Made by a program: the position numbers and the translations under genes
Notes under the pieces: model-generated
The model's input: only the letters and a program-made list of their open reading frames with translations
The model's database searches: none
Told to the model about the DNA's origin: nothing
Shown: piece after piece, positions 17,503 through 25,962 of the stretch
How positions within the stretch are numbered: the first letter of the stretch is position 1
Layout of the letters: each line of letters starts with the position of its first letter
Source: Acidovorax sp. CF316
GTDB taxonomy: Bacteria > Pseudomonadota > Gammaproteobacteria > Burkholderiales > Burkholderiaceae_C
Assembly: GCF_000276605.1 (NCBI RefSeq)
Contig: NZ_AKJX01000193.1
Coordinates: 1 to 38,814 of the forward strand
DNA length: 38,814 nucleotides
Direction: 5' to 3'

Positions 17503-18363
17503 ATGGCCCTATCTCCCGCACCCTTTCGCAATGCCGTCGTGACCGGTGCCTGTGGCGGCCTGGGCCAGGCCCTGGTGCGCGAGCTGCTGGCCCAGGGGGC
17601 GCAGGTGGCCTTGGTGGGATTGCGGCGCGACGTGCTGGACGCCCTGGCCGCCACGGCGCCCGGGCGCTGTGCGGTGTACACGCCCGACGTGGCCGATGCG
17701 GCCGCCATGGCGCAGGTGGCGGCCGACTGGATGGCGCGTGCCGGCCTGCCCGACCTGGTGGTCGCCAACGCCGGTGTGGCCGGCGGCTTCGACACCGGCG
17801 AGGCCGGTGACCTGGCCGTGATGCGCCGCATGCTGGAGATCAACCTGCTGGGGCCCGCCACCACCTTCCAGCCCTTCGTGCAGGCGCTGCGTGTGCACGC
17901 CGTGCAGGGGCCACGCTGCGCCCTGGTGGGCGTGGCCAGCATCGCGGGCTGGCGCGGCATGCCCGGCAATGGCGCCTACTGCGCCAGCAAGGGCGGGCTG
18001 ATCCGCTACCTCGAAAGCCTGCGTGCCGAGTGCCGGGGCTCGCGCCTGTCCGTGCACACCGTGAGCCCGGGCTACCTGCGCACCGCACTCACCGCCGGCA
18101 ACCGCTTCGCCATGCCCGGCCTGATGGAGCCCGATGCCGCCGCGCGTGCCCTGCTGGCCGGCGTGGCGCGCGGGCGCGAGCACATCGTGCTGCCTCGGCA
18201 TATCGGCTGGCTCTCGCGCCTGCTGGCCTGCCTGCCCGCCGCCACCTATGACCGCCTGCTGCGCGGCCAGCCGCGCAAGCCGCGCGTGGGCGAGGCGGGT
18301 GCCTCCGCCATCCCGGGCCTGCCGGGTGCCGCCGATGGCACAGCGCCCGCCAAGCCCCGTTGA
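17503..18363 (+). CDS. Short-chain dehydrogenase/reductase
   Basis: A 286-residue classical SDR that should oxidise a hydroxyl or reduce a keto group with NAD(P). Seen are the cofactor loop TGACGGLG (14-21), NAGVAG, the catalytic Ser in VASIAG, and YCASK with Tyr159 and Lys163. A C-terminal extension (PRHIGWLSRLLACLPAATYDRLL) may be membrane-associated. It is the first gene of a tightly packed operon with a flavin monooxygenase and a BASS-type carrier, which suggests alcohol/ketone steps on a hydrophobic substrate. I start it at the ATG at 17503, although no clear ribosome site precedes it; a GTG at 17467 is in frame but lies too close to the predicted promoter. Confidence 0.88.
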   Translation: MALSPAPFRNAVVTGACGGLGQALVRELLAQGAQVALVGLRRDVLDALAATAPGRCAVYTPDVADAAAMAQVAADWMARAGLPDLVVANAGVAGGFDTGEAGDLAVMRRMLEINLLGPATTFQPFVQALRVHAVQGPRCALVGVASIAGWRGMPGNGAYCASKGGLIRYLESLRAECRGSRLSVHTVSPGYLRTALTAGNRFAMPGLMEPDAAARALLAGVARGREHIVLPRHIGWLSRLLACLPAATYDRLLRGQPRKPRVGEAGASAIPGLPGAADGTAPAKPR

Positions 18364-18386
18364 ATTTCCACTTCCAGGCCCAGCCC

Positions 18387-19754
18387 ATGCAAGACGACCT
18401 TCGCAACGCACCCGCCGACCTGCAGGCCTGCGTGGACAGCACCACGCCTACCACGCGGGGCTCCATTGCGCTGATCGGTGCCGGCCCCTCGGGCCTGGCC
18501 GGCGCGCGCAACCTGCAAAAGCTCGGCATTCCGTTCCAGGGCTTCGAGGCCTATACCGACGTGGGCGGGCTGTGGAACATCGCCAACCCGCGCTCCACGG
18601 TCTATGCGTCGGCCCACCTGATCTCGAGCAAGCGCACCACCGAGTTCAGCGAATTCCCCATGGCCGACAGCGTGGCCGACTACCCCAGCCACCGCGAGCT
18701 GTGCCGCTACTTCGCGGCCTTTGCCGACCGTTTCGACCTGCGCCGGCATTTCCGCTTCGGTGTGCGCGTGCTGAAGGTGGAACCCGTGGACGACAGCGAG
18801 GACAGCCTGTGGCGCGTGACCATCGCCACGGCCGATGGACGCACCGAGTGCGCCGAGTACAAGGGCGTGGTGATCGCCAACGGCACGCTGGCCGAGCCCA
18901 GCATGCCGCGCTTCGAGGGCCATTTCAGCGGCGAGCTGCTGCACACCTCGGCCTACAAGCACGCCGAGCAGTTCAAGGGCAAGCGGGTGCTCATCGTCGG
19001 CGCCGGCAACTCGGGCTGCGACATCGCGGTGGACGCGGTGCACTATGCTGAGGGCGTGGACATCTCGGTGCGGCGCGGCTACTACTTCGTGCCCAAGTAC
19101 GTGTTCGGCAAGCCGGCCGACACGCTGGGCGGCAAGCGCCCGCTGCCGCCCTGGCTCAAGCAGAAGGTGGACAGCACGGTGCTCAAATGGTTCACGGGCG
19201 ACCCCACGCGCTTCGGCTTTCCCAAACCCACCTACAAGATGTACGAGTCGCACCCCATCGTGAACTCGCTGATCCTGCACCACCTGGGCCATGGCGACAT
19301 CCATGTGAAACCCGACATCGCACGCTTCGACGGCGCCACCGTGCACTTCAAGGACGGCACGCAGCAGGACTACGACATGGTGCTGGCCGCCACGGGCTAT
19401 ACGCTGCACTACCCCTTCATTGCGCGCGGGCTGCTCAACTGGCAGGGCATGGCGCCGCGCCTGCACCTGAACATCTTTGCACCAGGGCGCCGCCGCCTGG
19501 CCGTGCTGGGCATGATCGAGGCCAGTGGCATCGGCTGGCAGGGCCGTTACGAGCAGGCCGAGCTGGTGGCGCGCTACTTCAAGGCGCTCGATGCCGGCAC
19601 GCCCGCAGCGCAGGCCTTCACGGCCGCGGTACAGGGCCCGCCGCCCGACCTGTCGGGCGGCTTCAAGTACCTGCAGCTCGAACGCATGGCCTACTACGTG
19701 CACAAGGACACCTACCGCGCCGCCGTGCGCAACGCATCGGCGCAACTGGCCTGA
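18387..19754 (+). CDS. FMO-type flavin-dependent monooxygenase
   Basis: A 455-residue flavoprotein monooxygenase. The FAD loop GAGPSG (about 31-36) follows the first strand IALI. The FMO/Baeyer-Villiger fingerprint appears as FSGELLHTSAYK (about 180-191), and the NADPH loop is GAGNSG (about 205-210). Late motifs include VLAATGYTLHYPFI. Such enzymes insert oxygen into carbonyls or oxidise N/S atoms. Linkage to an SDR suggests ketone oxygenation, but the substrate is unknown. I choose ATG at 18387; a TTG at 18360 overlapping the SDR stop is possible and would allow coupled translation. The next gene starts 16 nt after the stop. Confidence 0.88.
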   Translation: MQDDLRNAPADLQACVDSTTPTTRGSIALIGAGPSGLAGARNLQKLGIPFQGFEAYTDVGGLWNIANPRSTVYASAHLISSKRTTEFSEFPMADSVADYPSHRELCRYFAAFADRFDLRRHFRFGVRVLKVEPVDDSEDSLWRVTIATADGRTECAEYKGVVIANGTLAEPSMPRFEGHFSGELLHTSAYKHAEQFKGKRVLIVGAGNSGCDIAVDAVHYAEGVDISVRRGYYFVPKYVFGKPADTLGGKRPLPPWLKQKVDSTVLKWFTGDPTRFGFPKPTYKMYESHPIVNSLILHHLGHGDIHVKPDIARFDGATVHFKDGTQQDYDMVLAATGYTLHYPFIARGLLNWQGMAPRLHLNIFAPGRRRLAVLGMIEASGIGWQGRYEQAELVARYFKALDAGTPAAQAFTAAVQGPPPDLSGGFKYLQLERMAYYVHKDTYRAAVRNASAQLA

Positions 19755-19770
19755 ACAGGAGACATTGACC

Positions 19771-20703
19771 ATGCTGCCCGTCGACGAGATCCGCCTGAAC
19801 TTCAACCCCGCGTCGCTGATGCTGCTCAATGCGGTGCTGGCCTTCCTGATGTTCGGCATCGCGCTCGACACGCGGGTGGACGACTTCCGCCGCGTGGCCA
19901 GGATGCCCTGGGCCATGGCCGTGGGCATTGCCGCGCAGTTCATCGTGCTGCCGGCGGTGACCTACGTGCTCACGCTGCTGCTGGGCGTGGGCCCGAGCAT
20001 TGCGCTGGGCATGATCCTCGTGGCCTGCTGCCCGCCGGGCAATGTGTCCAACATCCTCACCCACCGCGCGCGCGGCAACGTGGCGCTGTCGGTGTCCATG
20101 ACGGCGATCTCCAACGCCATCGCCATCGTGGCCATGCCGCTCAACTTTGCCTTCTGGGGCGGCATGCACCCCACGGCCGCGCCGCTCCTGAAGACCATTG
20201 CGCTCGACCCGCTGGAGATGGTGGGCCACATCGTCGCCATCATCGGCGTGCCCTTCGTGCTGGGTCTCGCGTGCGCGCACCAGCTGCCGCGCCTCACGCA
20301 GCGCGTGAAGAAGACCGTGCGCATCGTCAGCTTCCTGGCGCTCATCGGCTTCATCCTGGGCGCCATCGCGGGCAACTGGCGTTTCTTCCTCGACTATGTG
20401 GGCATGGTGCTGCTGGCCGTGGCGCTGCACGATGCGCTGGCCTTCGGCACGGGCTACCTGTGCGCGCGCGCCACCGGCCTGCAGGACTACGACCGGCGCG
20501 CCGTGGCCATCGAGGTCGGCATCCGCAACGCGGGCCTGGGCCTGGTGGTGATCTTCAGCTTCTTCGGCGGCCTGGGCGGCATGGCCGTGGTGGCCGGCGT
20601 CTGGGGCTTCTGGGACATCATCGCCGGCCTGGCGCTGGCCAGCTGGTGGGGCCGCAAGGACCCGGTGGGTGCGCCCGTGCTGGCGCAAGGGGAGGGCGCA
20701 TGA
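19771..20703 (+). CDS. Bile acid:sodium symporter-family (BASS) transporter
   Basis: A 310-residue polytopic protein with about nine or ten transmembrane helices. The family core motif is ILVACCPPGNVSNILTHRARGNVALSVSMT, written here in part, with the crossover region VEVGIRNAGLGLVVIF-like (AIEVGIRNAGLG). BASS proteins import bile acids, pantoate or other organic anions with Na+. In this operon it is the obvious uptake route for the substrate of the oxidoreductases. AGGAG at about 19756-19760 precedes the ATG. Its TGA overlaps the ATG of the next gene (ATGA at 20700-20703). Confidence 0.88.
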   Translation: MLPVDEIRLNFNPASLMLLNAVLAFLMFGIALDTRVDDFRRVARMPWAMAVGIAAQFIVLPAVTYVLTLLLGVGPSIALGMILVACCPPGNVSNILTHRARGNVALSVSMTAISNAIAIVAMPLNFAFWGGMHPTAAPLLKTIALDPLEMVGHIVAIIGVPFVLGLACAHQLPRLTQRVKKTVRIVSFLALIGFILGAIAGNWRFFLDYVGMVLLAVALHDALAFGTGYLCARATGLQDYDRRAVAIEVGIRNAGLGLVVIFSFFGGLGGMAVVAGVWGFWDIIAGLALASWWGRKDPVGAPVLAQGEGA

Positions 20704-21728
20704 CCGCGCCGGTCGCACCGGTCCCGCGCGCCCGCAACATCCTCGTCACCGGGGCCGACGGTTTCCTGGGCCGGGGCGTGGTGGCGGCGCTGGCGCGGCG
20801 TCCGGATACCGGCAGCGTGGTCGCGCTCGATGTGCGCGAGGTGCCGCCCGAGCGCCGCCAGCCGGGCGTCACCTACGAGGCCCAGGACGTGCGCGACAAG
20901 GCCCTGGCCGCCACGCTGCAGCGCCATGCCATCGACACCGTGGTGCACCTGGCCTCCATCGTCACGCCGGGTCGGGACTCGAACCGGGCCTTCGAGTACG
21001 ACGTGGACGTGAATGGCACGCGCAACGTGCTCGAAGCCTGCGCGGCCCAGGGCGTGCGGCACCTGGTGGTGTCCTCCAGCGGCGCGGCCTATGGCTACCA
21101 TGCCGACAACGCGCCCTGGCTCACCGAATCGCACCCGCTGCGCGGCAACGAAAGCTTTGCCTACGCGCACCACAAGCGCCTGGTCGAGGAGATGCTAGGG
21201 CAGTGGCGCCAGAGCCACCCAAGGCTGGCGCAAACCATCTTGCGCATCGGCACCATCCTGGGTGAGCGCGTGGACAACCAGATCACCGCGCTGTTCGAAA
21301 AGCCGCGCCTTCTGGCCATCCGCGGCAGCGACAGCCCCTTCGTCTTCATCTGGGACGAGGACGTGACCGGCGCGCTGCTGCATTCGCTCGATAGCGCGGC
21401 GCCCGGCTGCTACAACCTGGCGGGCGACGGTGCGCTCACCATCCACCAGATCGCCGCGCGCCTGGGCAAGACCACGCTGGACCTGCCAGCCTGGCTGCTG
21501 CAATCGGCCCTGTGCGTGGGCTCGCGCCTGGGCATCAGCCGCTATGGCCCCGAGCAGCTCGACTTTCTGCGCTACCGGCCGGTGCTGCTCAACACCGCCC
21601 TCAAGGAGCGGTTGGGCTATGTGCCGCGCAAGACCAGTGCGCAGGCCTTCGATGCCTTCGTCGCGGCGCGGCAGCGGCAGGGGCGGCCCGTGGCCGTGGC
21701 TGGCGCGCTGGCAGGCAGCCGCGCATGA
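20700..21728 (+). CDS. NAD-dependent epimerase/dehydratase (extended SDR)
   Basis: 342 residues. The Rossmann start NILVTGADGFLGRGVV (TGxxGxxG) is followed by HLASIV, the Ser region VVSSSGAAYGY and YAHHK as the catalytic Tyr/Lys pair. The C-terminal part contains CYNLAGDGALTIHQIAARLG, as in 3beta-hydroxysteroid- or epimerase-like extended SDRs. With an SDR, an FMO and a BASS carrier upstream it may act on the same ring or alcohol compound; sugar epimerisation is the alternative. Start and stop overlap both neighbours by ATGA junctions, so all three genes are surely co-transcribed. Confidence 0.85.
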   Translation: MTAPVAPVPRARNILVTGADGFLGRGVVAALARRPDTGSVVALDVREVPPERRQPGVTYEAQDVRDKALAATLQRHAIDTVVHLASIVTPGRDSNRAFEYDVDVNGTRNVLEACAAQGVRHLVVSSSGAAYGYHADNAPWLTESHPLRGNESFAYAHHKRLVEEMLGQWRQSHPRLAQTILRIGTILGERVDNQITALFEKPRLLAIRGSDSPFVFIWDEDVTGALLHSLDSAAPGCYNLAGDGALTIHQIAARLGKTTLDLPAWLLQSALCVGSRLGISRYGPEQLDFLRYRPVLLNTALKERLGYVPRKTSAQAFDAFVAARQRQGRPVAVAGALAGSRA

Positions 21729-22651
21729 GCACCACGGCATTGGGCGCAGCGCCGGCCCGTGCGCTGTCGCAGGGCGACCTGGCCTGCGCGCTGGCGGTCA
21801 TCGTTATCTGGGGGTCGAACTTCGTGGTCATGAAGATGGGCCTGCAGGCGCTCAGCCCCATGCTGCTGGGCGCGCTGCGTTTCATGGCGGCCTCGCTGCC
21901 CTTCCTGCTCTTCGTGCGCCGCCCGGCGCTGCCCTGGCGCTTCATCGTGGCCTACGGCCTGGCGCAGGGCCTGGGGCAGTTCGGCCTGCTGTTCCTGGGC
22001 CTGCGCCTGGGCATGACGGCGGGCATGGCCTCGGTGGTCATGCAGACCCAGGCCTTCTTCACGCTGATCCTCGCGGTCACGCTGCTGCACGAGCGCGCGC
22101 GCCCGGCGCAGTGGCTGGGCCTGGCGGTGGCCTTCGCGGGCCTGCTGGTGATCGCCAGCGCCCATGGCGAGGGCGCGCTGCAGATGAGCCTGGCGGGCTT
22201 CGTGCTCACGCTGGGCGCGGCCTTCATGTGGGCCCTGTCCAACCTGGTGGTGCGCCTTGCGGCGTGCGTGGGGGGCGACTACGCGCCGTTCCCTTTTGTC
22301 GTGTGGAGCAGCACGGTGCCCATCGTGCCCTTCTTCGCGCTGGCGCTGTGGCTCGATGGCCCCGCCGCGGTGGCCGCGCAGCTCGCAGCGTTCAATGGCC
22401 AAGCACTGTTCGCCGTGCTCTACCTGGCCCTGCTGGCGACCTTGCTGGCCTACAGCCTGTGGACGCGGCTGCTGCAGCGCCACCCGGCCGGGCGCGTGTC
22501 ACCGTTCTCGCTGCTGATCCCGGTGGTCGGCCTGCTGGCGGCCATGCTGGTGCTGGGTGAGCAGCCCAGCACAGCGCAGTGGGGCGGCACGGCCATCGTG
22601 CTCTGCGGCATGCTCATCAACCAGTTTGGACCCCGATGGGGTCGCGGCTGA
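21725..22651 (+). CDS. EamA/DMT-family permease
   Basis: A 308-residue drug/metabolite transporter of the ten-helix EamA type, made of two five-helix repeats. The first begins VIWGSNFVVMKMGLQALSPM, and the matching region in the second half begins MWALSNLVVRLAA. VTLLHERARPAQWLGLAVAF and LVLGEQPSTAQWGGTAIVL are the typical helix-4/5 junctions. These permeases mostly export amino acids or metabolites. As last gene of the operon it might release a product of the pathway. It is coupled to the preceding gene by ATGA overlap at 21725-21728. Confidence 0.88.
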   Translation: MSTTALGAAPARALSQGDLACALAVIVIWGSNFVVMKMGLQALSPMLLGALRFMAASLPFLLFVRRPALPWRFIVAYGLAQGLGQFGLLFLGLRLGMTAGMASVVMQTQAFFTLILAVTLLHERARPAQWLGLAVAFAGLLVIASAHGEGALQMSLAGFVLTLGAAFMWALSNLVVRLAACVGGDYAPFPFVVWSSTVPIVPFFALALWLDGPAAVAAQLAAFNGQALFAVLYLALLATLLAYSLWTRLLQRHPAGRVSPFSLLIPVVGLLAAMLVLGEQPSTAQWGGTAIVLCGMLINQFGPRWGRG

Positions 22652-22677
22652 GGCACTTCGCGCCCGAGGGTGAGTCC

Positions 22678-23169
22678 TTATTGCGGCTTGCGGCTGAACC
22701 AAAAGCCCGCAATTCCCAGGACCATTGCAATCCAGCCAGCCACGTAGCCGCCGCTGTTCGACTCCACGAGTTTGTGTTTGTAGGCAGCCGTGTCACGGTA
22801 GGCAACCACCTGGCGGCTTGGCGTGCTGAGGCTGAATATCGTCTTTTCGTCCTTGGGGTCGAATTTCGCAGTGACGGTTTCCCCGCTCAGCCCATTGAGC
22901 ACGCGCTCGGAGTGCGGGTCTCCCAGGCGCAGGGTGACGACGCCGTCGGAGCCCTTGACGTCGAGTTCGGTGTAGCGGCTGGCCAGCACATTCTTCTTGG
23001 ACTTGTGTTCAACGACGCGGGCACCGATGGCCTTGCCCGAGACCGTGCTCAGCTCTGCTTCGGTGGGGACCTTCAGCCGCGAAGGCCGTTTGCGGTTCTC
23101 TGCATACTCGGCTCCCAGCCATGCGAGGCCACCGATGATCAGTGCAAGCGAGACAGTTCTGACACCCAA
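22678..23169 (-). CDS. Two-span membrane hypothetical protein
   Basis: 163 residues with a transmembrane helix at each end (about 5-20 and 142-158). Between them lies a charged, beta-rich domain (about 30-140) with GKAIGARVVEHKSKKN, YTELDVKGSDGVVTLRLG and ETVTAKFDPKDEKTIF. This TM-domain-TM layout resembles DUF3592-type proteins, but I cannot confirm membership. A TTG start at 23169 is supported by AGGAG exactly 7 nt upstream; no in-frame ATG precedes the first helix. It lies about 100 nt downstream of the dehydrogenase gene on the same strand, and convergent to the EamA gene. Confidence 0.75.
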   Translation of the reverse strand: MGVRTVSLALIIGGLAWLGAEYAENRKRPSRLKVPTEAELSTVSGKAIGARVVEHKSKKNVLASRYTELDVKGSDGVVTLRLGDPHSERVLNGLSGETVTAKFDPKDEKTIFSLSTPSRQVVAYRDTAAYKHKLVESNSGGYVAGWIAMVLGIAGFWFSRKPQ

Positions 23170-23270
23170 GGCAACTCTCCTGGCAAAGAAGTGGAAATGG
23201 AGGTCGATAGTCTGCCATCACATCGGCGGCGCGCGGTTTTTGGCGCCTGATTTGCAGGAGCCGAGGGCGC

Positions 23271-24365
23271 TCAGTGGCTTGCAACCAACGCTGCAATCGC
23301 TTGTCCCACGTCCACCGTACTCGCTGTGCCCCCCAGGTCCGGCGTGCGGGGGCCGTCCTTGAGCACCTTTTCGATCGCCTCCACGATGGCATCGTGCGCG
23401 GCGCGGCCGGCGCCCTGGCCCTGGGTCAAAAAGTCCAGCATCAGCGCGCCCGACCAGATCATGGCGATGGGGTTGGCGATGTTCTTGCCGTAGATGTCGG
23501 GCGCCGAGCCGTGCACGGGCTCGAACAGCGACGGGAAGCTGCGCTCGGGGTTCAGGTTGGCCGAGGGGGCCAGGCCGATGGTGCCGGTGGTCGCGGGGCC
23601 CAGGTCCGACAGGATGTCGCCGAACAGGTTGGTCGCGGCCACCACGTCGAAGCGGCCCGGCTGCAGCACGAAGCGCGCGGTCAGGATGTCGATGTGCTGC
23701 TTGTCCAGCGTGATCTCCGGGTAGTCCTTGGCCACCTCGTCGGCGCGCTTGTCCCACCAGGGCATGCTGATGGCGATGCCGTTGCTCTTGGTGGCCAGGG
23801 TCACATGCTTGCGCGGGCGGCTCTGCGCCAGGTCGAAGGCGAAGCGCAGCAGGCGGTCCGTGCCCTTGCGCGAGTAGACCGACTCCTGGATCACGATCTC
23901 GCGATCCGTGCCTTCGTACATGATGCCGCCCAGCGAGGTGTATTCGCCCTCGGTGTTCTCGCGCACCACGAAGTAGTCGATGTCGCCGGGCTTGCGGCCG
24001 GCCAGCGGGCAGGGCACGCCCTCGAACAGGCGCACGGGCCGCAGGTTGATGTACTGGTCGAACTCGCGGCGGAACTTGAGCAGCGAACCCCACAGCGAGA
24101 CATGGTCGGGCACGGTGGCCGGCCAGCCCACGGCGCCGAAGAAGATTGCGTCCACGTCCGAGAGCTGCGCCTTCCAGTCGTCGGGCATCATCTGGCCGTG
24201 CTCGGCGTAGTAGTCGCAGCTGGCCCAATCGATGGTGCGGTAGGTCAGCGCAATGCCGAAGCGCTCGGCCGCGGCCTTCACGGCGCGCAGGCCTTCGGGC
24301 ATGACTTCCTTGCCGATGCCGTCGCCGGGGATCACGGCGATCGTGTACTGGGTGGTGCTGCTCAT
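23271..24365 (-). CDS. ttuC: Tartrate dehydrogenase / D-malate dehydrogenase
   Basis: A 364-residue beta-decarboxylating dehydrogenase of the isocitrate/isopropylmalate family, tartrate/D-malate branch. It oxidises (and decarboxylates) tartrate or D-malate with NAD and a divalent metal. Motifs: IPGDGIGKEVMPEGL, FFGAVGWPATVPDHVSLWG, LRPVRLFEGVPCPL, the catalytic region YFVVRENTEGEYTSLGG, KSNGIAISMPWWDK, the metal-binding NLFGDILSDLGPA, and FEPVHGSAPDIYGKNIANP. WGSLLKFRREFDQYINLRP is characteristic of this branch rather than LeuB. It is divergent from a LysR regulator. dmlA would be an equally suitable name. Confidence 0.93.
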   Translation of the reverse strand: MSSTTQYTIAVIPGDGIGKEVMPEGLRAVKAAAERFGIALTYRTIDWASCDYYAEHGQMMPDDWKAQLSDVDAIFFGAVGWPATVPDHVSLWGSLLKFRREFDQYINLRPVRLFEGVPCPLAGRKPGDIDYFVVRENTEGEYTSLGGIMYEGTDREIVIQESVYSRKGTDRLLRFAFDLAQSRPRKHVTLATKSNGIAISMPWWDKRADEVAKDYPEITLDKQHIDILTARFVLQPGRFDVVAATNLFGDILSDLGPATTGTIGLAPSANLNPERSFPSLFEPVHGSAPDIYGKNIANPIAMIWSGALMLDFLTQGQGAGRAAHDAIVEAIEKVLKDGPRTPDLGGTASTVDVGQAIAALVASH

Positions 24366-24420
24366 CAGATGTCTTCCTTGGATGGTTGGCTAAGCCCGTG
24401 CAAACAGGGCATGGCGTGCA

Positions 24421-24449
24421 TTGTTGGATAGCCCTCACCAAAATACAAT
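24421..24449 (+). promoter_or_regulatory. Promoter of the LysR gene
   Basis: TTGTTG (24421-24426), a 17-bp spacer and TACAAT (24444-24449) make a good sigma-70 promoter. Transcription would start about 30 nt before the GTG at 24481. ATTGT (24420-24424) and ACAAT (24445-24449) also form inverted ends and could be part of a LysR-type site that serves both divergent genes. Confidence 0.6.
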
Positions 24450-24480
24450 CTGCCGCCTGTGCATCCATTGTTCACACTTC

Positions 24481-25392
24481 GTGCATAAAACACCCTCCAA
24501 CGACGACCTGCGCGTGTTCACCGTGGTCGTGCGCAAATCGAGCTTTGCCGACGCCGCCACCGAGCTGGGCACCTCGCCCGCCTACGTGAGCAAGCGCATC
24601 CGCCTGCTCGAGGAAGACCTGGCCGTGAAGCTGCTGCACCGCACCACGCGGCGCGTGGCGGTCACGGAGGAGGGCGAGCGCGTGTTCCACTGGGCCCAGC
24701 GCATCCTGGACGACGTGGACCAGCTGCTGCAGGAGGTGGCGGTCACGCGCCGCGAGCCGCGCGGCCTGCTGCGCGTGAGCAGCAGCTTCGGCTTTGGCCG
24801 GCGCATCGTGGCGCCCGCGCTGTCGCGCCTGGTGGAGCGGCACCCGGGCCTGCAGGTGCGGCTGGATGTGTTCGACCGGCTGGTGGACGTGGCCGGCGAG
24901 GGCTTCGATCTGGACGTGCGCGTGGGTGACGAGATCGCCCCGCACCTGATCGCGCGGCGCCTGGCGGACAACCACCGCGTGCTGTGCGCCGCGCCGGCCT
25001 ACCTGGCGCGCCACGGCACGCCGCGCGCGCTGGCCGAGCTGTCCAGCCACGACTGCCTGGTGATCAAGGAGCGCGACCACCCCATCGGCGTGTGGCGCCT
25101 GCGTGCCGGCGCCGTGGAGGAGATGGTCAAGGTGCGCGGGCCGCTGTCGGCCAACAACGGCGAGATGGTTGTGCAATGGGCCGTGGACGGGCGCGGCATT
25201 GCGCTGCGCTCGCTGTGGGACGTGCAGCCCCACCTGCAGGCCGGGCAGCTGGTGCAGGTGCTGCCCGAATGGCGCCAGGACGCCAACGTCTGGGCCGTCT
25301 ACCCCACGCGGCTGCACCTATCGGCCAAGGTGCGCGTGTGCGTGGAGTTCTTGCAGGACCACTTCCAGAAGGAGTGGTCCGCGATCGGCTGA
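24481..25392 (+). CDS. LysR-family transcriptional regulator
   Basis: 303 residues, the normal LysR length. The N-terminal winged helix-turn-helix (about 5-65) reads DLRVFTVVVRKSSFADAA, TSPAYVSKRIRLLEEDLAVK and LLHRTTRRVAVTEEGE. The C-terminal co-inducer domain (about 90-295) resembles the CrgA/DmlR-like group (GFDLDVRVGDEIAPHLIARR, WAVDGRGIALRSLWDV). It probably activates the divergent tartrate/D-malate dehydrogenase gene, as DmlR does for dmlA in E. coli. I use the GTG at 24481; the in-frame TTG at 24421 coincides with the -35 element and cannot be the start. Confidence 0.92.
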   Translation: MHKTPSNDDLRVFTVVVRKSSFADAATELGTSPAYVSKRIRLLEEDLAVKLLHRTTRRVAVTEEGERVFHWAQRILDDVDQLLQEVAVTRREPRGLLRVSSSFGFGRRIVAPALSRLVERHPGLQVRLDVFDRLVDVAGEGFDLDVRVGDEIAPHLIARRLADNHRVLCAAPAYLARHGTPRALAELSSHDCLVIKERDHPIGVWRLRAGAVEEMVKVRGPLSANNGEMVVQWAVDGRGIALRSLWDVQPHLQAGQLVQVLPEWRQDANVWAVYPTRLHLSAKVRVCVEFLQDHFQKEWSAIG

Positions 25393-25405
25393 TGGCCGAT
25401 CAGCC
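25383..25405. terminator. Overlapping alternative hairpins at convergent gene ends
   Basis: GATCGGC (25383-25389) pairs with GCCGATC (25395-25401), and alternatively GGCTGAT (25387-25393) pairs with ATCAGCC (25399-25405). Both stems have 7 bp and 5-nt loops and cover the stop codons of the LysR gene and of yqeY. There is no T-run, so any terminator activity would be bidirectional and weak. Confidence 0.35.
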
Positions 25406-25849
25406 GCCGGAAAGCGCGGCTTTCACCGCGGCGGAGACCTGGCCCATGTCGGCCTTGCCGGCCAGGCGCGTCTTGACCACGCCCATCACCTTGCCCATGT
25501 CGCCAGGGCCCGAGGCGCCGAGTTCGGCCACGATGGCCTTCACGGCGGCCAGGGTCTCCTCGGCCGACATGCGCTCGGGCAGGTAGGCCTGCAGCACCAC
25601 CAGCTCGGACTTCTCCTTGTCGGCCAGGTCCTGGCGCGCGGCCTGTTCGAAGGCGGCGATGGAGTCCTTGCGCTGCTTGATCAGCTTGTCCACGATGGCG
25701 ACCACGGCCGCGTCGTCGAGCACTACGCGCTCGTCGACTTCCTTTTGCTTCATGGCCGCCAGCAGCAGGCGGATGGTGCCCAGGCGCTCGCTGTCCTTGG
25801 CGCGCATGGCGGTCTTCATGTCTTCGGTGATCTGGTCCTTGAGGGACAT
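25400..25849 (-). CDS. yqeY: GatB/YqeY domain-containing protein
   Basis: A 149-residue cytoplasmic protein of the YqeY family, with MSLKDQITEDMKTAMRAKDS, LGTIRLLLAAMKQKEVDER and AYLPERMSAEE. It is related to the C-terminal tRNA-binding region of the amidotransferase subunit GatB. The exact role is not established; it may take part in tRNA-dependent amidotransferase reactions or tRNA binding. AGGAGA about 6 nt before the ATG at 25849 supports the start, and an in-frame extension to 25906 runs into the rpsU terminator. It follows rpsU on the same strand, the common arrangement in this bacterial group. Confidence 0.9.
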   Translation of the reverse strand: MSLKDQITEDMKTAMRAKDSERLGTIRLLLAAMKQKEVDERVVLDDAAVVAIVDKLIKQRKDSIAAFEQAARQDLADKEKSELVVLQAYLPERMSAEETLAAVKAIVAELGASGPGDMGKVMGVVKTRLAGKADMGQVSAAVKAALSGG

Positions 25850-25896
25850 GGCATTTCTCCTGGTGGTCTTGTCGTTGAATCTGCAAAAAGAGAGCG

Positions 25897-25938
25897 CAAA
25901 AAACAAAAAACCCGCGCCTGGCGTCCCGAGCGCGGGTT
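25897..25938 (-). terminator. Intrinsic terminator of rpsU
   Basis: On the minus strand AACCCGCGC (25938-25930) pairs with GCGCGGGTT (25917-25909), followed by a T-rich tract (TTTTTTGTTTTTT-like, 25910-25898). It lies 25 bp after the rpsU stop and would separate it partly from yqeY. Confidence 0.9.
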
Positions 25939-25962
25939 GATGCGGCCTGTGAAGGCCAGCGA

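Noticed and set aside
24421..24480. An N-terminal extension of the LysR protein from TTG 24421
   Set aside because: The region carries a -35/-10 promoter pair, and starting at the GTG at 24481 gives the standard LysR length.
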